This document shows, piece after piece, positions 1 through 11,900 of a stretch of 64,000 nucleotides of DNA. Below the pieces are notes generated by a model. The model saw only the letters and a program-made list of their open reading frames with translations. It had not been told where the DNA came from and made no database searches. The stretch covers positions 86,579,986 to 86,643,985 of the forward strand of contig CM047426.1 in the NCBI GenBank assembly GCA_026168455.1. The letters are read 5' to 3'. Both the position numbers and the translations under genes were made by a program. The first letter of the stretch is position 1, and every line of letters begins with the position of its first letter. This stretch comes from Theocolax elegans. Lineage: Eukaryota; Arthropoda; Insecta; Hymenoptera; Cerocephalidae.

Positions 1-1400
1 ACCCTTAAAACCGTACAACTGACAGTTCAATTACCATCCGTTCATAGGTTACGTAAGATACAGCCATTCTCGCGACTCTGCACACATATATGCATAATAA
101 TTGCCAAGTGCTTTCGATTTTTCTTCGGTTCATTACCTTTACTCGTGCTCTACATATATACACATACTATCCACGTACACTTCAAGACCTTCAATGCCAA
201 ATAAACCATTTTGCTATTTATCTCAACATTTCCTTCGATCCACTTTTTACAAGTAACATCGCAAATGATTCATTGGAATCAACTTTCCATATCTTGTGTT
301 ACATCTTGTTGATACATAATATACGAATGCATATCTCTCACTTTTAATACATCAATACCAGTGTGAAAAATTGTGTTAATGCTTGGGTTTGTTAAATAAG
401 TTTTTCGAATTCATATTGGTTAGATATTGTTTTACAATTATCGTATAACGTTGAGTTACCCTTTTACTTATGCAAATCTAGTAATGTAATCAATCATTCA
501 TTTTTAGAAATTTTCTTACTTTACCGAGAGTTCCAGGATGTAAATAGAAATGAAATGAGTGAAATAAAATAAAATGATTAATTGTAAATACATAATAAAC
601 TTGACTAAAATCATAAGCGAATCTGTAAAAAAAACAACTTTTCTCGTCAAATCCCCAATAATATCACGATTTCAAGGCTTTCCACATTCTAATTGAATCA
701 ACTGACATGGAAACTCCTTCCCCACCTTCCCCTTACACATTTTTCTAAAATAAAACTACATGTACTAGACTTATCGGCGGCCGATCGATCGTCGTTTCTA
801 CACAGAATCAACAAAAAAGCCGCGCGATGTTTCACCTTTTAATTTATATATATAAATATACGCGCCCTACTCTCGTACCACTGCGAAATGTATAAACTTC
901 TCAAGTCTAATTAGTCTCTCTTCTCAGGCACACGCGAGCGATCGTAAATTATTACTCTAAGCCGGCGAAGGATTTTTCAATTTCAATGTGTACAGAAACG
1001 CGTCGGCTACTTTAATCGACCTGCCTACGAATTAATAGGTGAGCGTTTTTTCTTTTATTTACGTACCGAATCGCTGTGTAAGACAGTTTGATAGCCACAT
1101 ATCTACAGTTTATGGAATTATATTTTTCTTGTAGGATTATTGTGAAATTTAAAATGTTTAAATGATGATTCCGAGTGTAGTTATATTATTAATGTATAAG
1201 TAAATTTCATTAATGCTCAGTATACAATATGCTAACGAAATATACTGTATCATTTTGATGGAACTCGCAATGTTCTTAAAATAATACAAAGTTATCGTGA
1301 AGTTCGTAACTGCGTGTAAGTTATATTAAAAGGCACGCATGAAAGAGGAGAGAAAACGGGTGAGATCCCCTCGTTATTCAATTAAAGTTTCTGGTAGACA
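1..1400. other. AT-rich non-coding stretch
   Basis: No open frame with coding character, splice pair or repeat structure can be supported here. There are small CpG-rich patches near 775-800 and 925-965, and a TAG|GTGAG donor-like word near 1037 without a pyrimidine tract in front of it. The 85-codon frame at 90-347 has AT-driven composition and no recognisable domain. Confidence 0.6.
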
Positions 1401-1408
1401 CCCTCGCA

Positions 1409-1552
1409 ATGGCTGAGCACTCCGAGACAAACGAAATCCTTCTGAACCACATTCGGTGCGACGGAATTTCCGTGCTCGCAAAGCTCTATGCCTCGGTTTC
1501 GGCGGATCCACCGAGCGCGCGCCACTTTATAATTCCCACAAACGACGAATAA
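1409..1552 (+). CDS. Candidate 47-codon small ORF in a CpG-rich patch
   Basis: An ATG with G at -3 and G at +4 opens a 47-codon frame ending in TAA. It begins MAEHSETNEILLNHIRCDG and has a mixed, coding-like amino-acid composition, unlike the K/N/I/F-rich chance frames around it. The surrounding 1330-1560 bp are clearly richer in GC and CpG than the flanks. No family is recognised, and no splice donor or poly(A) context decides whether it is transcribed. It may equally be a chance frame inside a conserved non-coding element. Cross-species conservation of the frame would be needed to accept it. Confidence 0.15.
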   Translation: MAEHSETNEILLNHIRCDGISVLAKLYASVSADPPSARHFIIPTNDE

Positions 1553-1560
1553 ATAGAATG

Positions 1561-4188
1561 GTGGAGCGGCAGCAATTCGCCCTCGCCAAAATTAGATGAG
1601 GCTGTAGCCATTAAGCGATACAAATTACGACAAATTCGGATATCAGGTTGATGCATAACGCCGCTCCATCACTGTATACTGCGCTCCGCGATGAAGACAT
1701 CGTAGAAAGAGAAAGAGATAGATTATCTTTTTGCTCTTCTTTTCCCTCGTACCTTTTTTGCGGGGACCCGCTTTCCCCGAGTTCGCCGCGTCATCGCCTC
1801 TGTATAGCGCTCGAGATCGGCGCCAGTCATTTTCAGGGCTGACGGATACTCGAGGATTGTATTCGTTATATCGAGCTTTTGGTTATACTTCGTCAAGATG
1901 CTTGCGATTCGTTCTGGATTGTCGAGAATTTTCGACAACCGTTTTATCTTCAATTTTTTCTTTTTTTTACCGTGACCAAATGTTAATACGTTTTAATACT
2001 TTAATACCGATGGATTTCTATAAATTAAATGCTGTATTTCGCGTATAATAATTTAATCACTCTTCAAATGTAAATATGACTTCTATTTATTTCATTTCAT
2101 TCGCAATTCCGAACGATTAGAGATTTCGAGTAGCCGTAAAATTCGTACAACATTTCATCTTAGGCAGTCAGTAATAGTCAAATCAATTTACGTCCACCGT
2201 TCATTAATTCTCACGCTTAATCCCCGCGTTGCGGTGGTGAGTTAGGAGAAAAGAAATAATCAAAGAAAACGATGATGGCGGTGTTGGTGCATTATGCAAT
2301 CGTACGAGACTCAAGCTAAGGCTTCCAGGTTGCTAAAACGGTCCCGGCATTCGGACGTTTTCGCAGCGTCTTTTAGCAACACGCTTCCCGAAATAACAAG
2401 CCTGATTTCGCACGATATTTCTCTCTCTTTCACTCTTTCTCTCTCCTACATACCCCCGCATACATTTATACTTTTTCTTATTGGAAATAATCGATCGATA
2501 AACTAGATTTTAAAAATAGAATTTCAATATAATATTATTTGATAATTATATATTGAGTTTTTTAATTGTAGTTCTTATAGTCAACTCTTTATAAAAAATG
2601 ATAGTCAAAATAATAATATTGTTATAAAAAATAAAATTGCTTTTAAAAATTGTATTATTTGTTTAACGTGTTACGCGTGTCAACATTGTACTTGCATTTT
2701 ACTACCGTAACAAATAGCCAATTTGTTGTTTTTAATTCTAGGTACATCATTATTCAAATTTCTGACATACAGACTGAAAGGAAGATCAAAAGAGAAAGAA
2801 TAAGAGAAATGACGCTGCCATGCATTAAGAGTAACAAAATATCTAATGTTGAAAATCAGTTTAAAAAATAGACACCTTAAAATAGTGTAAAAATAATTAT
2901 TAAAACTATAAGCATGTCTTTTAACAATAAAACGCATTTATCTTTACTTATTCATCAAAAAACGAAAATTAAATAATATTTTATATTCGAATACTATTAA
3001 ATACTGACTAAATTAAACGGAATAAATAATTAATTATTTAACGTGAAATTAAAAAAAAAGGTATAATTACTATCCAATATCGGCTTAGCCGATAATAATA
3101 GATTTTTATTTTATGCAGATTTTATAACCCGTTAAGTGTTTGCCAAAAAAATTTAGCATTGCAGCGGCACATACCATGAGAAAGTTGCGGCACTCCAATT
3201 AGCATGCAAGATAATTACACTTTTAATGCAGTCGCAAAAATATTTCTCAAATTCCATAGTTTATTTTAGTATATAGGTAGACGTATAAATGTATACACGA
3301 AAAACCAATAATTTTGGATACGACGGAACTGTCACAAAAGTATACTTGTTGCTAATACAGAAATAATTGCATAAAATCATTCCTTTTTGTGGTTTACTAA
3401 TTACTAACTTAGTACGTCGTAATTAAGTAAACTATTATTTGCGGTCGTTACGCTAATTCTGTGTTAATATTTTGTTTTTACTTCGTAAGGTAGAAAGGGA
3501 AAGTTGGTATTTAAAAACCGCAAAATACAATTTAGATTAATCCACGTGAAAATAAAATTATATTTTTGATAACTACATTTTGACATCTATGAGCGCGCAG
3601 AAATGAAGGGACTCTGGTTAAAATAAATATATATATTTTCAATCATAAAAAAATTATCAATCGTTTAAATAATATATTTTTATTGCTAGGTATAAAAATT
3701 TATCGGATCGAAAGGCGTCAAAGTATTATCGTATAAAATATCAATAGAAACTTCACCAAGAAAAACAAGGCTTTTGTACACCATTGAAAGAAAAACTTTT
3801 TATTTCCATCGGAATATATGAAAACAAGTGTGTTCATTCATTTGAAGGCCTGGCTCGTTTTCACCGCGCATCATGACTTTTAAATCTGAGCGCGGGCGCG
3901 CGCGCGCGTGCATTAAACCGCGGTGGCCTTTTTCGATCGAATCAGAAGAGTTTGCGACTCGTTCGTGCATGGCCGCGCGTGATTGCGAAAAATGCCCGAA
4001 GATCAAAAGGAGCGTCCGTCGTTTATATATACATACTTACGAAAAAAAGAAGAGAAGCGAGTAAGAGAAGGGGAGGGATAAATAACATCATGCAAGAGGT
4101 TATAAGAAAAATGGTTGCTCGATGTCGAAAATAACGTATCCACCAACTAAACGAAATAATTTGCGTGTTTTGTTGACTTTATAATTCG
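1561..4188. other. Non-coding, AT-rich with one CpG patch
   Basis: Mostly AT-rich DNA. 1640-1960 has open frames on both strands, including a 76-codon minus frame with a very basic end, but nothing recognisable. 2500-3700 is an AT desert. 3860-4010 is a CpG-rich patch with an alternating CG/GC run (near 3893-3910). No gene is supported. Confidence 0.55.
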
Positions 4189-4208
4189 TCTCTCTCTCTC
4201 TCTCTCTC
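4189..4208. repeat. (TC)n microsatellite
   Basis: A perfect TC dinucleotide run of about 20 bp. Confidence 0.9.
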
Positions 4209-4525
4209 CCTCTTTTTCGTAACTCGATTTGAAATTGATTCTAATGACGTGTATAGCGATAAATCGGCATTACATATACGCAATTTTATCGACTACCTAA
4301 ATCTTCTTACGTTATTATGTTAAATTAACGTTAATCAAAATATTTTATGGGAAAGATTTTCGAGATAAATGTTTAATTACTGAATTTAAGGTAAACGTTC
4401 GAGAAATTAGTCTTTAATGGTTATAAAGTGCTATAATTCTTTTCAGGCATATACTCGCGGAATTTTAATTATTTGCAACATGCTTTATAACTATATGGTT
4501 ATAGATTTCGTAATGTTATTGTACA

Positions 4526-4528
<3 letters not shown>

Positions 4529-4561
<33 letters not shown>
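4529..4561. repeat. (AT)16 microsatellite
   Basis: A perfect alternating AT run of about 33 bp inside AT-rich non-coding sequence. Confidence 0.95.
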
Positions 4562-4565
<4 letters not shown>

Positions 4566-4964
4566 CATTAATATTTAAAATTTCACTTTTATTTTTCCTA
4601 TCAACAAAAGTATACATTGTGAACTAACGATATAGATAAATAATTAGCACCGCGCATTGATTATAACGAACACCGCAGAGATATTCATTTTATCAACCTC
4701 AAGGTTTACATATAAAACATAAAAAAAATTTAAACACATTTTTAACAAACGTTGATATGTATATAGGTATGTGTAAACGCATTTGTAATCAAAGTAAGAC
4801 GCGCATGGTTATAGACTATTTTTCAAAATGACGCATATTTCTCAAACTGACACGAAGAAACGAATGGAAAAGAAAGAACCGAGAGGTAAAGAAGCAACGG
4901 CATTCCCGAGGTAATTAGTGGCGGGTCGTAAGGAGGAGAGAGATGCATCGCGACATCCTCCGCA

Positions 4965-4991
4965 CGTCGTCGTCGTCGTCGTCGTCGTCGT
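4965..4991. repeat. (CGT)9 trinucleotide repeat
   Basis: Nine perfect CGT units. The antisense frame would read polyarginine, and one 70-codon minus frame owes its length to this. It lies in a GC-rich patch (4880-5060) that otherwise shows no exon signals. Confidence 0.95.
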
Positions 4992-5091
4992 GTCCCCGCA
5001 AAGGGACGAAATCGAGAAGGCGCCGCGCCGCTCACGTTGAAATGTAGGTCGAACGCCGCTGTCGACTCACTTTATGTCAAACTCACTGCTC

Positions 5092-5130
5092 TTCTCTCTC
5101 TCTCTCTCTGTCTCTCTCTCTCTCTTTCTC
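5092..5130. repeat. Interrupted (TC)n microsatellite
   Basis: Two TC runs separated by a single G, followed by pyrimidine-rich sequence. Confidence 0.9.
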
Positions 5131-6380
5131 TTTACCCCTTTTTTAGCTTTTTCATTTCATCGTCTTACTCATTTGCCTTCCATCGTCCTCTCTCGAATTA
5201 ATCATTCGGGATGATTGAAAATGTAAATCAACTCCTAAGGTTTTTAATGACATTAAACTATGTTGACTTATCAAACGCGGTAATGAGTAAATAAACTCAT
5301 AAATAAGTTAAAATAAGATTACATTATAGTTTAATATAACTTTTCAATATGTATATTATTGTTTTGTTTTTACTGATCAAGATTCCATCAATCTATAGAT
5401 GCAAGAATAAGCCTAACTGTCAATACCATTTCATTAAAGAGCAACAACTTTATTAATTTATTATACAATTATTCAGTTATTAAAAAGCGAATAGTTGAAT
5501 TGTAATGGTGCAAGTACTATATAATTTATATACATAAAACTGATTAACTAAATTGATTGGATTAGTGATTACATATAATTACGCGATGTGCACAGTAAAT
5601 TAATTATCGTAGTAGCCGGTGAGCGTGTATCGCTAAAATATATCCTTCATCAGTGTCAAAAAGCAGTCCAACCCAAAACAAATCACGAAACTGAAAATAC
5701 AGGAGAGCCAACGAGCATCGGGCACGCAGTATATAAACTGCAAGTTTCCACCTCTGGTGTATGAGTTTACCCCGAAGAAGAAACGTCACGTTCGGGCGCA
5801 TTCCTTAAGCTCGTTGCCGTCGGCGCACGTGTCACGTTTTTGCGCGGATGAATTCGCATAACGAGGCACCGGCGTCGCGCATACGTCTTATGCAATGTGA
5901 TGCTGAGACTCCTAGGCGATCGAGACGATCGGTAGGGAAAACTCGATGAGACCGATCTTTTGGCGCCACTCTCCTCCTATATACAGGGGTTTTATCGTTT
6001 AAATCGTATAGCATATACATCTACACCAAGGTGATATGCGGCTATACTCGATTAAGAAATACCTCTTTGCCTAATTAGGGCTCTCTCATCGCGCTAAATC
6101 GTGGCATGCAATAAGCGGCAGTCTTTTTCGGCAACCGAAAGATTCTTTTAGATCCGTGTCAATCGATACGATACTCGAACGCTAATGGATTTTTTCGTAT
6201 GTAAAGAGTATATAGGTTCTTTCATCGATCGAACGAGAGATTTGTTTATTTAGTTTACGAAAACCGTACTTTTCGGGAAAATTAACCAAAATAATTTGAG
6301 GAGGTGTAAGTTATATAAATTATTGAAACAAAATGAATTTATTGTTCGTAAATATGTATGTGTATATAATATATAATTTT
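5131..6380. other. Non-coding; AT desert then CpG-rich patch
   Basis: 5200-5580 is an AT desert. 5590-6060 is richer in CpG and contains a TATA-like word (GTATATAAACTG near 5730), but no initiator or exon can be tied to it. Open frames here are short and unrecognised. Confidence 0.5.
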
Positions 6381-6401
6381 TTCTTTTCTATATATATATA
6401 G

Positions 6402-6452
6402 CCGCAGAACATCTTGCTGGCGTCGCGGTTCATCTTGCGACAGGCGTCTAAG
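6402..6452 (+). CDS. Candidate 51-nt internal exon
   Basis: A pyrimidine-rich tract and TATAG acceptor (6381-6401) precede 51 nt that end in AAG and abut the good 5' splice site GTAAGA. One frame is open across all 17 codons and reads PQNILLASRFILRQASK. Its GC content and codon choice (CTG, ATC, GCG, AAG) differ sharply from the AT-rich surroundings. The length is a multiple of three, so the exon could be skipped in frame. Downstream, 6466-6594 is another coding-like open stretch (43 codons, beginning FLTEESKLEIEDETP). It is offset by 13 nt that start with GT and end with AG, which is far too short to be an intron. No family is recognised. It could be an exon of an unseen plus-strand gene, the remnant of one, or chance. 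Confidence 0.35.
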
Positions 6453-6599
6453 GTAAGATCTTCAGTTCCTTACTGAGGAGTCCAAGCTGGAGATCGAGGA
6501 CGAAACGCCTTTAATATTTTTTTTTAAAAAGCCCGTGCTCTGGAAAATTCCACCAACCACAGAGAGCAAAGAGTACAATAGGCTTATTTTATTCTAAAG

Positions 6600-7900
6600 T
6601 AAAGCATTTAGTTCGGTGAGACCGATATTATATATTATATACATATATATAAATTATTATTACGCGGTATTGAGACGAGACAAGAAATTATAGAATCGCG
6701 TATACGGTACTAATCGTAATTCAAAATGTTACACCTTTTAACTTTAATATTACCAATCATTCGTAATTTCCAGATACATACATATTTAAATTGAGTCGTA
6801 AAATATGTCATGTAGTTTGTAATACACAGAATAAATATCTGTAATAGTTTTTAAAAATAAACTAGATGGTCCACATTAGAATGTTAAATATATATGTATT
6901 CGCGTACTCAAAATATCATAACTGTCAAGAATGCACTTAACATAGTTATTTCGTGTTATGTCTACCGAGTTCCGGTACAAGGTGCATGCTACATTCATAA
7001 GACTCACGCATCTCCGTTCCTTGTAATTTCAGAAATTTTTTTGCCATTGTTTTAATAGTTTCATAAGGCTATATGTATCGTCGCCATATATCAACCACTC
7101 TTGATTTGATATTTATACACTAATACTGAAAATTTTATAAAATATAATTTAATTAATCCATATACTTTAATAATTATATAATGATAATTCAAGAAACATA
7201 TAATATGTTATTGAAAATTGAAGTTGTAAAATTAAATTTAATTTAATAATTAATATAGATAGTTCTTATACAAAACTTTGAAAATTGATAAAATTAATCG
7301 TGCCAATGATAATATTACTCCTCCCATTAGTGTTGCAGAAAAAAACCATCATGGTATACATTCTTCTTTATTATAGCATACCGAATCGTGTATCGTGCCT
7401 GCACAGCATCCGAAATGCGTAAACCTGGTTGCAAGGTATACCCTCCGTGGAATCTGTTGGACCGTGTCGTTTGACCGACGCACATGGACCCGTTCCAAAG
7501 TAAGCCTTGGCGCATTCATCAAATTTTCTCGTGAAATTATCTTTGATTCTCCTTTGTGCTATATGTCAAAATATGGTAGATAAAAAATTATTCGAAACAT
7601 CTGTTATTAGCTTTTAACTCATTGTTACATTTATAAGAATGTTAAAACACTTTTTCCCTTTTCAAAAATTCTTTATTATTAAATCAGTTAATCACGGGGG
7701 GTATAATGATACGCGTCAGTATCAATCAAAACAGAAACGAAAGGTATCAAATTTTTACGTCGAATCAAATTAAAATCAATCTAGACTCGCCATCAACCTA
7801 CGAAAATCTAAACGATGTAAAAAATTCAAAATTAATTAACATAAATATTCAAGTTTTCTGTAAAGACGAGTTTTGGTCGATTCAAAAGTGAAGTACCAAC
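6600..7900. other. AT-rich non-coding stretch
   Basis: Predominantly AT desert, extreme at 7120-7320. 7390-7510 is a small GC-richer patch with overlapping open frames on both strands, but neither has a recognisable product. No gene is supported. Confidence 0.55.
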
Positions 7901-8100
7901 TGGGGTGATGGGTCCGCCCATGCGATCTCGTATAACGGTAGGGGCGCTATAGGCCGTCGTCGCGCTCGTTAAAGATTCGCTTGGCGGCAGCGATCGGCTA
8001 GACCTGATAACAACCGAAGGAGGAGTGCGATAAAGGCTGCTGGAGAAATTATATCGGTGCGCCCTCTCAAAGCAGGAAGTCGCCTAGCTTCTTTTCCTTT
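7900..8100. other. CpG-rich island, possible regulatory element
   Basis: About 200 bp with strikingly higher GC and CpG than both flanks, no long open frame and no splice pair. It abuts a trinucleotide repeat. In AT-rich insect introns such patches are candidates for conserved regulatory DNA, but nothing in the sequence proves it. Confidence 0.3.
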
Positions 8101-8160
8101 CTCCTCCTCCTCCTCCTCCTCCTCCTCCGCCTTCTCCTTCTTCTCCTTCTCCTTCTTTCC
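8101..8160. repeat. (CTC)n / (CTT)n trinucleotide repeat
   Basis: About nine perfect CTC units followed by mixed CTT/CTC units. They would encode polyserine then Ser/Phe-rich sequence on the plus strand, which explains the 75-codon frame found here. Confidence 0.95.
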
Positions 8161-8289
8161 TTCGTTCTACTATTCAGGAGTGTGTAGTATATCGACAGCG
8201 GTCAATTTATACTTCGATACCAACGATATATTTCGCCGGCGACTGGACTTAAAACTTTGGTCAATTTTATTGATACGAGATTAATGTGC

Positions 8290-8850
8290 GAGAGTAGTGA
8301 AGGGTATCCTGGCTACTGCTAAGTGAATCTACGCGTCTATACCGATTTACAGATTATTTGTTACTCTGATATTTTTGATGCCATATACTCGTAGCGTTCG
8401 AATATAGATTAAAGCGCAGAATTCAAATTTAACGTTGAATTTTTTAGTGTCATAAATACCCTAGTAGAAATCAACATATTTGAAATGATCACATTGCCAT
8501 TAGGAAATAAGTGTGAATACTTGTTTATTAATTCAGTTTCCAAAGTTTATTAACTATTAGTAACATAAATATCTTATTATTTTTGCCTAAGAGACAGTCT
8601 TCAGAGATATCTACGTTGTTTTAATTTCATAATTGCCAAAAACATTTTTAATGAGGTTCTAATAGTTTTTACATTTAATTTTGACTTACTCGATGAAAGC
8701 CACTTTCGGAACGTTAAAAATATATTATAGCTTGACAAACGTCATGGAATAGTTGATTTTATTCCAATAAATAAGCAAAACAACAAGAAAAAACGTTTCA
8801 CATTGACAAGAATACTGTTAACATTTTTCATCTATTTCTGTTAATGTTTG
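8290..8850. other. AT desert
   Basis: AT-rich sequence without open frames, splice pairs or repeats that can be supported. Confidence 0.6.
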
Positions 8851-8854
8851 ATAA

Positions 8855-8985
8855 AGTGTTCGTACCAAAATATGCAATCACTCTTTTTACGATAGTTGAT
8901 TTGTAATACTTAGAGTTAATAAAAGTAATTACTAATTTTAGTAAAATTATTACACTCCTAAAACAGAAAAGGTACTCAACGTATT
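8855..8985 (+). repeat. Diverged dispersed repeat, copy A
   Basis: Aligns by eye with 42490-42640 on the same strand. Shared words include AAAATATGYAATCA, GTTGATTTGTA and TTAGTAAAATTATTAC followed by RCTCC. The copies have many substitutions and a short internal duplication in the other copy, so this is an old, non-coding repeat. The ends are not defined. A short further match (around 9032-9055 and 43650-43675) may belong to it. Confidence 0.55.
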
Positions 8986-8989
8986 CACC

Positions 8990-11900
8990 GTCGTAAACTT
9001 AGCAACTTAGCTGACTAACACATTTTCAATGTAGTAATCAATAGTACTTTGTAAAAACTGTTGTAAATTAATTGCTGGAATTTGTTCGTGATTAATAAGG
9101 TTTAGATAAGCAAAGTAATACCCACCCCCAATATTAATATTCATTGCCTTTATACCCTATATTTAATTTAATATTTAATATCCATTGCGATCCCTGTAAC
9201 ACATTGTTCTGCAATACAACAGTGGCTAAATTTAATTTACTATTTCAATAAATGCATATTGTCGTACTGCACGTCCAACTAGGTATATAGTTGTAAATAT
9301 GTAAATTACATTACTCTGCGTTACATATATCTATTCAAATCTTATATTCGTTTAACCACACGTCGCAACTGTACTCTGCGTTATTCCAACATACGGTTAA
9401 CAGGAAGACGCTAAATGCACGCAAAGAGCTCGGATAACTTCATCTACGCCTTCATCAAATTACTATATCCACTTTTTTTTTGGTCGGTCACCGCAAATCC
9501 GCTCGATGTCTGCATTGGTGAAAGAAAAAAGTCGGCAGTCTATACGTCCGCATGTGCAACCCTTACAAACTCGATCTCTCAACCACGAGAGGTGAACTAA
9601 ACAAGGATGTGGGATTCGTACAATTCCAGTTGTGTCACATTTTCATATTAAATTAAACGTTCATTTGCGTAACGTAACAGCGATGATAATTAAATTTTGG
9701 TATAATAGATCGTCAGGAGGTCATAATTATAATATTACGCTGAAAGAAATAACAATGTAATAACGTTCTTTAATCGAAGGGAATAAAAGTTGGAAAACAC
9801 TAAAGTATCTCTTAAGTTGAAATAAACGATACTTAATAAAGTACAGTTAACGCAAACAAAGAAAATATATAACGATGATGTGGAGATCCAAAGGGAAAAG
9901 AAACGAAAAAGAAAATAATGTACATTCATTGCACGCATATCCTGCTTCACGATCGTTCCAATTGCTCAGCAATTATACTATCGCTAATAAATTCAGTATT
10001 TTCTCGCTCTGAATTTACGTTCTGCAATATCCGGAGGTTCGTGGACGAGACGTCGGGTACATCGCCTCGGGTATGTACCGTTGCACCGATTATGTCTTTA
10101 TTACGCGCACGCGGCTTCGTACGAAGACCTTCTCCAAATCATCGTCCGGCATCGCCGTAAATTTCGACCTCCTTTGTCCAGAGCTTACAGTGATTACGAT
10201 CTCTTTCTTTTCGCCTCTCATCTTACTATCATCGTATTATGTTGTTCGATTTCGATCCTACTTATTGATACAAATTTATGTTTCATCGTGTTATATATGC
10301 TATTACACGTAAACTGCACTGGAACGAATCAAATTTAATATCGAGTATTACTTATATTAGAATGTTTATTTAATCATTCTGAAAGACGATGGATATGAAT
10401 CTACGACAGGTAAATCACTTTTTAAAATGTTATATATAAATATTATATTTTTTTTAAATAATATATAATTGCCAAAATAATACCTGTCGATCCTAGACGT
10501 AAATTTACAGCTGTGAAGCGAACATTAATTTTTTTATGGGACATTTTGGTTGACGGGCGAAAAAACAAAAACCACGCTTTTCCGCTAGTAAGTAAAATTT
10601 CGTTTTACAGACTCAAAACGGTCCGTAAGGTTGTTACTTTACGGGCACCTATAAGAAAAAAAATACTTTTTATTAAAATATTGTTTATAACTAGGAAAAC
10701 AGTGTTTCAAATAGTAATAATTTAAAATTTCGATAGCAAATCAAACGAAGCGTAAATTGGAATAAATCCAATATAACTGTAAAAGAAGCGTAAATATACG
10801 ATCCGAAAGTATGATGTCAATCAAAATTAAACAAGATCAACCGCGTCGACGTTTCGACGGAATCATCGTACAACGATGACGTTGTCAAAAACGCAAGATA
10901 TAACATACATATAGTCCAATATTTCTCGTCTAAAACTTCGATTGCGACTCTATTATTGCCCTGTATTCAGACAACACAGTCGGCCCCAATAAACGAATAA
11001 ACAACTTCATAGAAAAATTGCATAACAGATAAAAAAAGATATAATTTTAATGAGTCATCGTCGAGAAAACGAAAGTCAATTTCGTTTTAATTTTATATAT
11101 TATATATTGATAGGATAGGAGTGCGCGCGCTCGTGTTCTATATTTGCAATTTGATATACTAAGAGAGTTTATTTATTTTCTATATGTATTTTTTTCTACA
11201 CGTCCATTCTAAAGTGGTATATGAATAAACAAATATACACTCTAGGCGTCGAGCAGAATTTTAACAAGCCGAAAATATAGTCGAGTCACGCACACGTCCT
11301 TTTTTATCGGCTAGTGCGCGAATCTTCGTGTGCAAATAATATATTTAAACTTTAGTAAGCGGTACTAAGTGTTACCTCACCTTTTTTTTCGTATACGTTA
11401 TTACAATGACTTAATGTTTGAATAAATCGAATTGGATTGTACGAGTGTACGGAAGTTTCTCGTTGCGATAGTTGATTATAATTCAATTGAAATGAAACGA
11501 ATTTTTATAATTCAATTTTAATTAATCAATTAACTTTATTACGTATTTGCTGATTTGATTAAACGGAATCACATAATTTAATATGGTTAAAAAATAATTA
11601 ATAGATTACTAGCCAAATTTTATTTATAATTAAAAATATTAGGTAAAAATCGATAAAAATTCTACTGATCGTTTGATCTATCTAAATAATGACTAATGCT
11701 TGGGCATTATATGCTTCACATTATGCGTCTTTGCTAAGATTGAAAATTAATTGTCTTTACTTTAAAACTTCTGTGTGGAAGTAAATTTCAGACGACAAAA
11801 GACCAAAATATTGCAATACGTTGTTTACAATCACTTCAGTAAAACATTCAGGTAAATAAATATTGCAAAAAATATACGTCAATAAGTGTATAGTAATTAT

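Noticed and set aside
1723..1953. 76-codon minus frame with a basic C-terminus
   Set aside because: No family resemblance. The basic end comes from a simple pyrimidine-rich stretch on the other strand, and an overlapping plus frame is just as long.
7390..7510. Possible exon between GCACAG and CAAG|GTATAC or AAA|GTAAGC
   Set aside because: Weak acceptor and donor, open frames on both strands, and no recognisable peptide.
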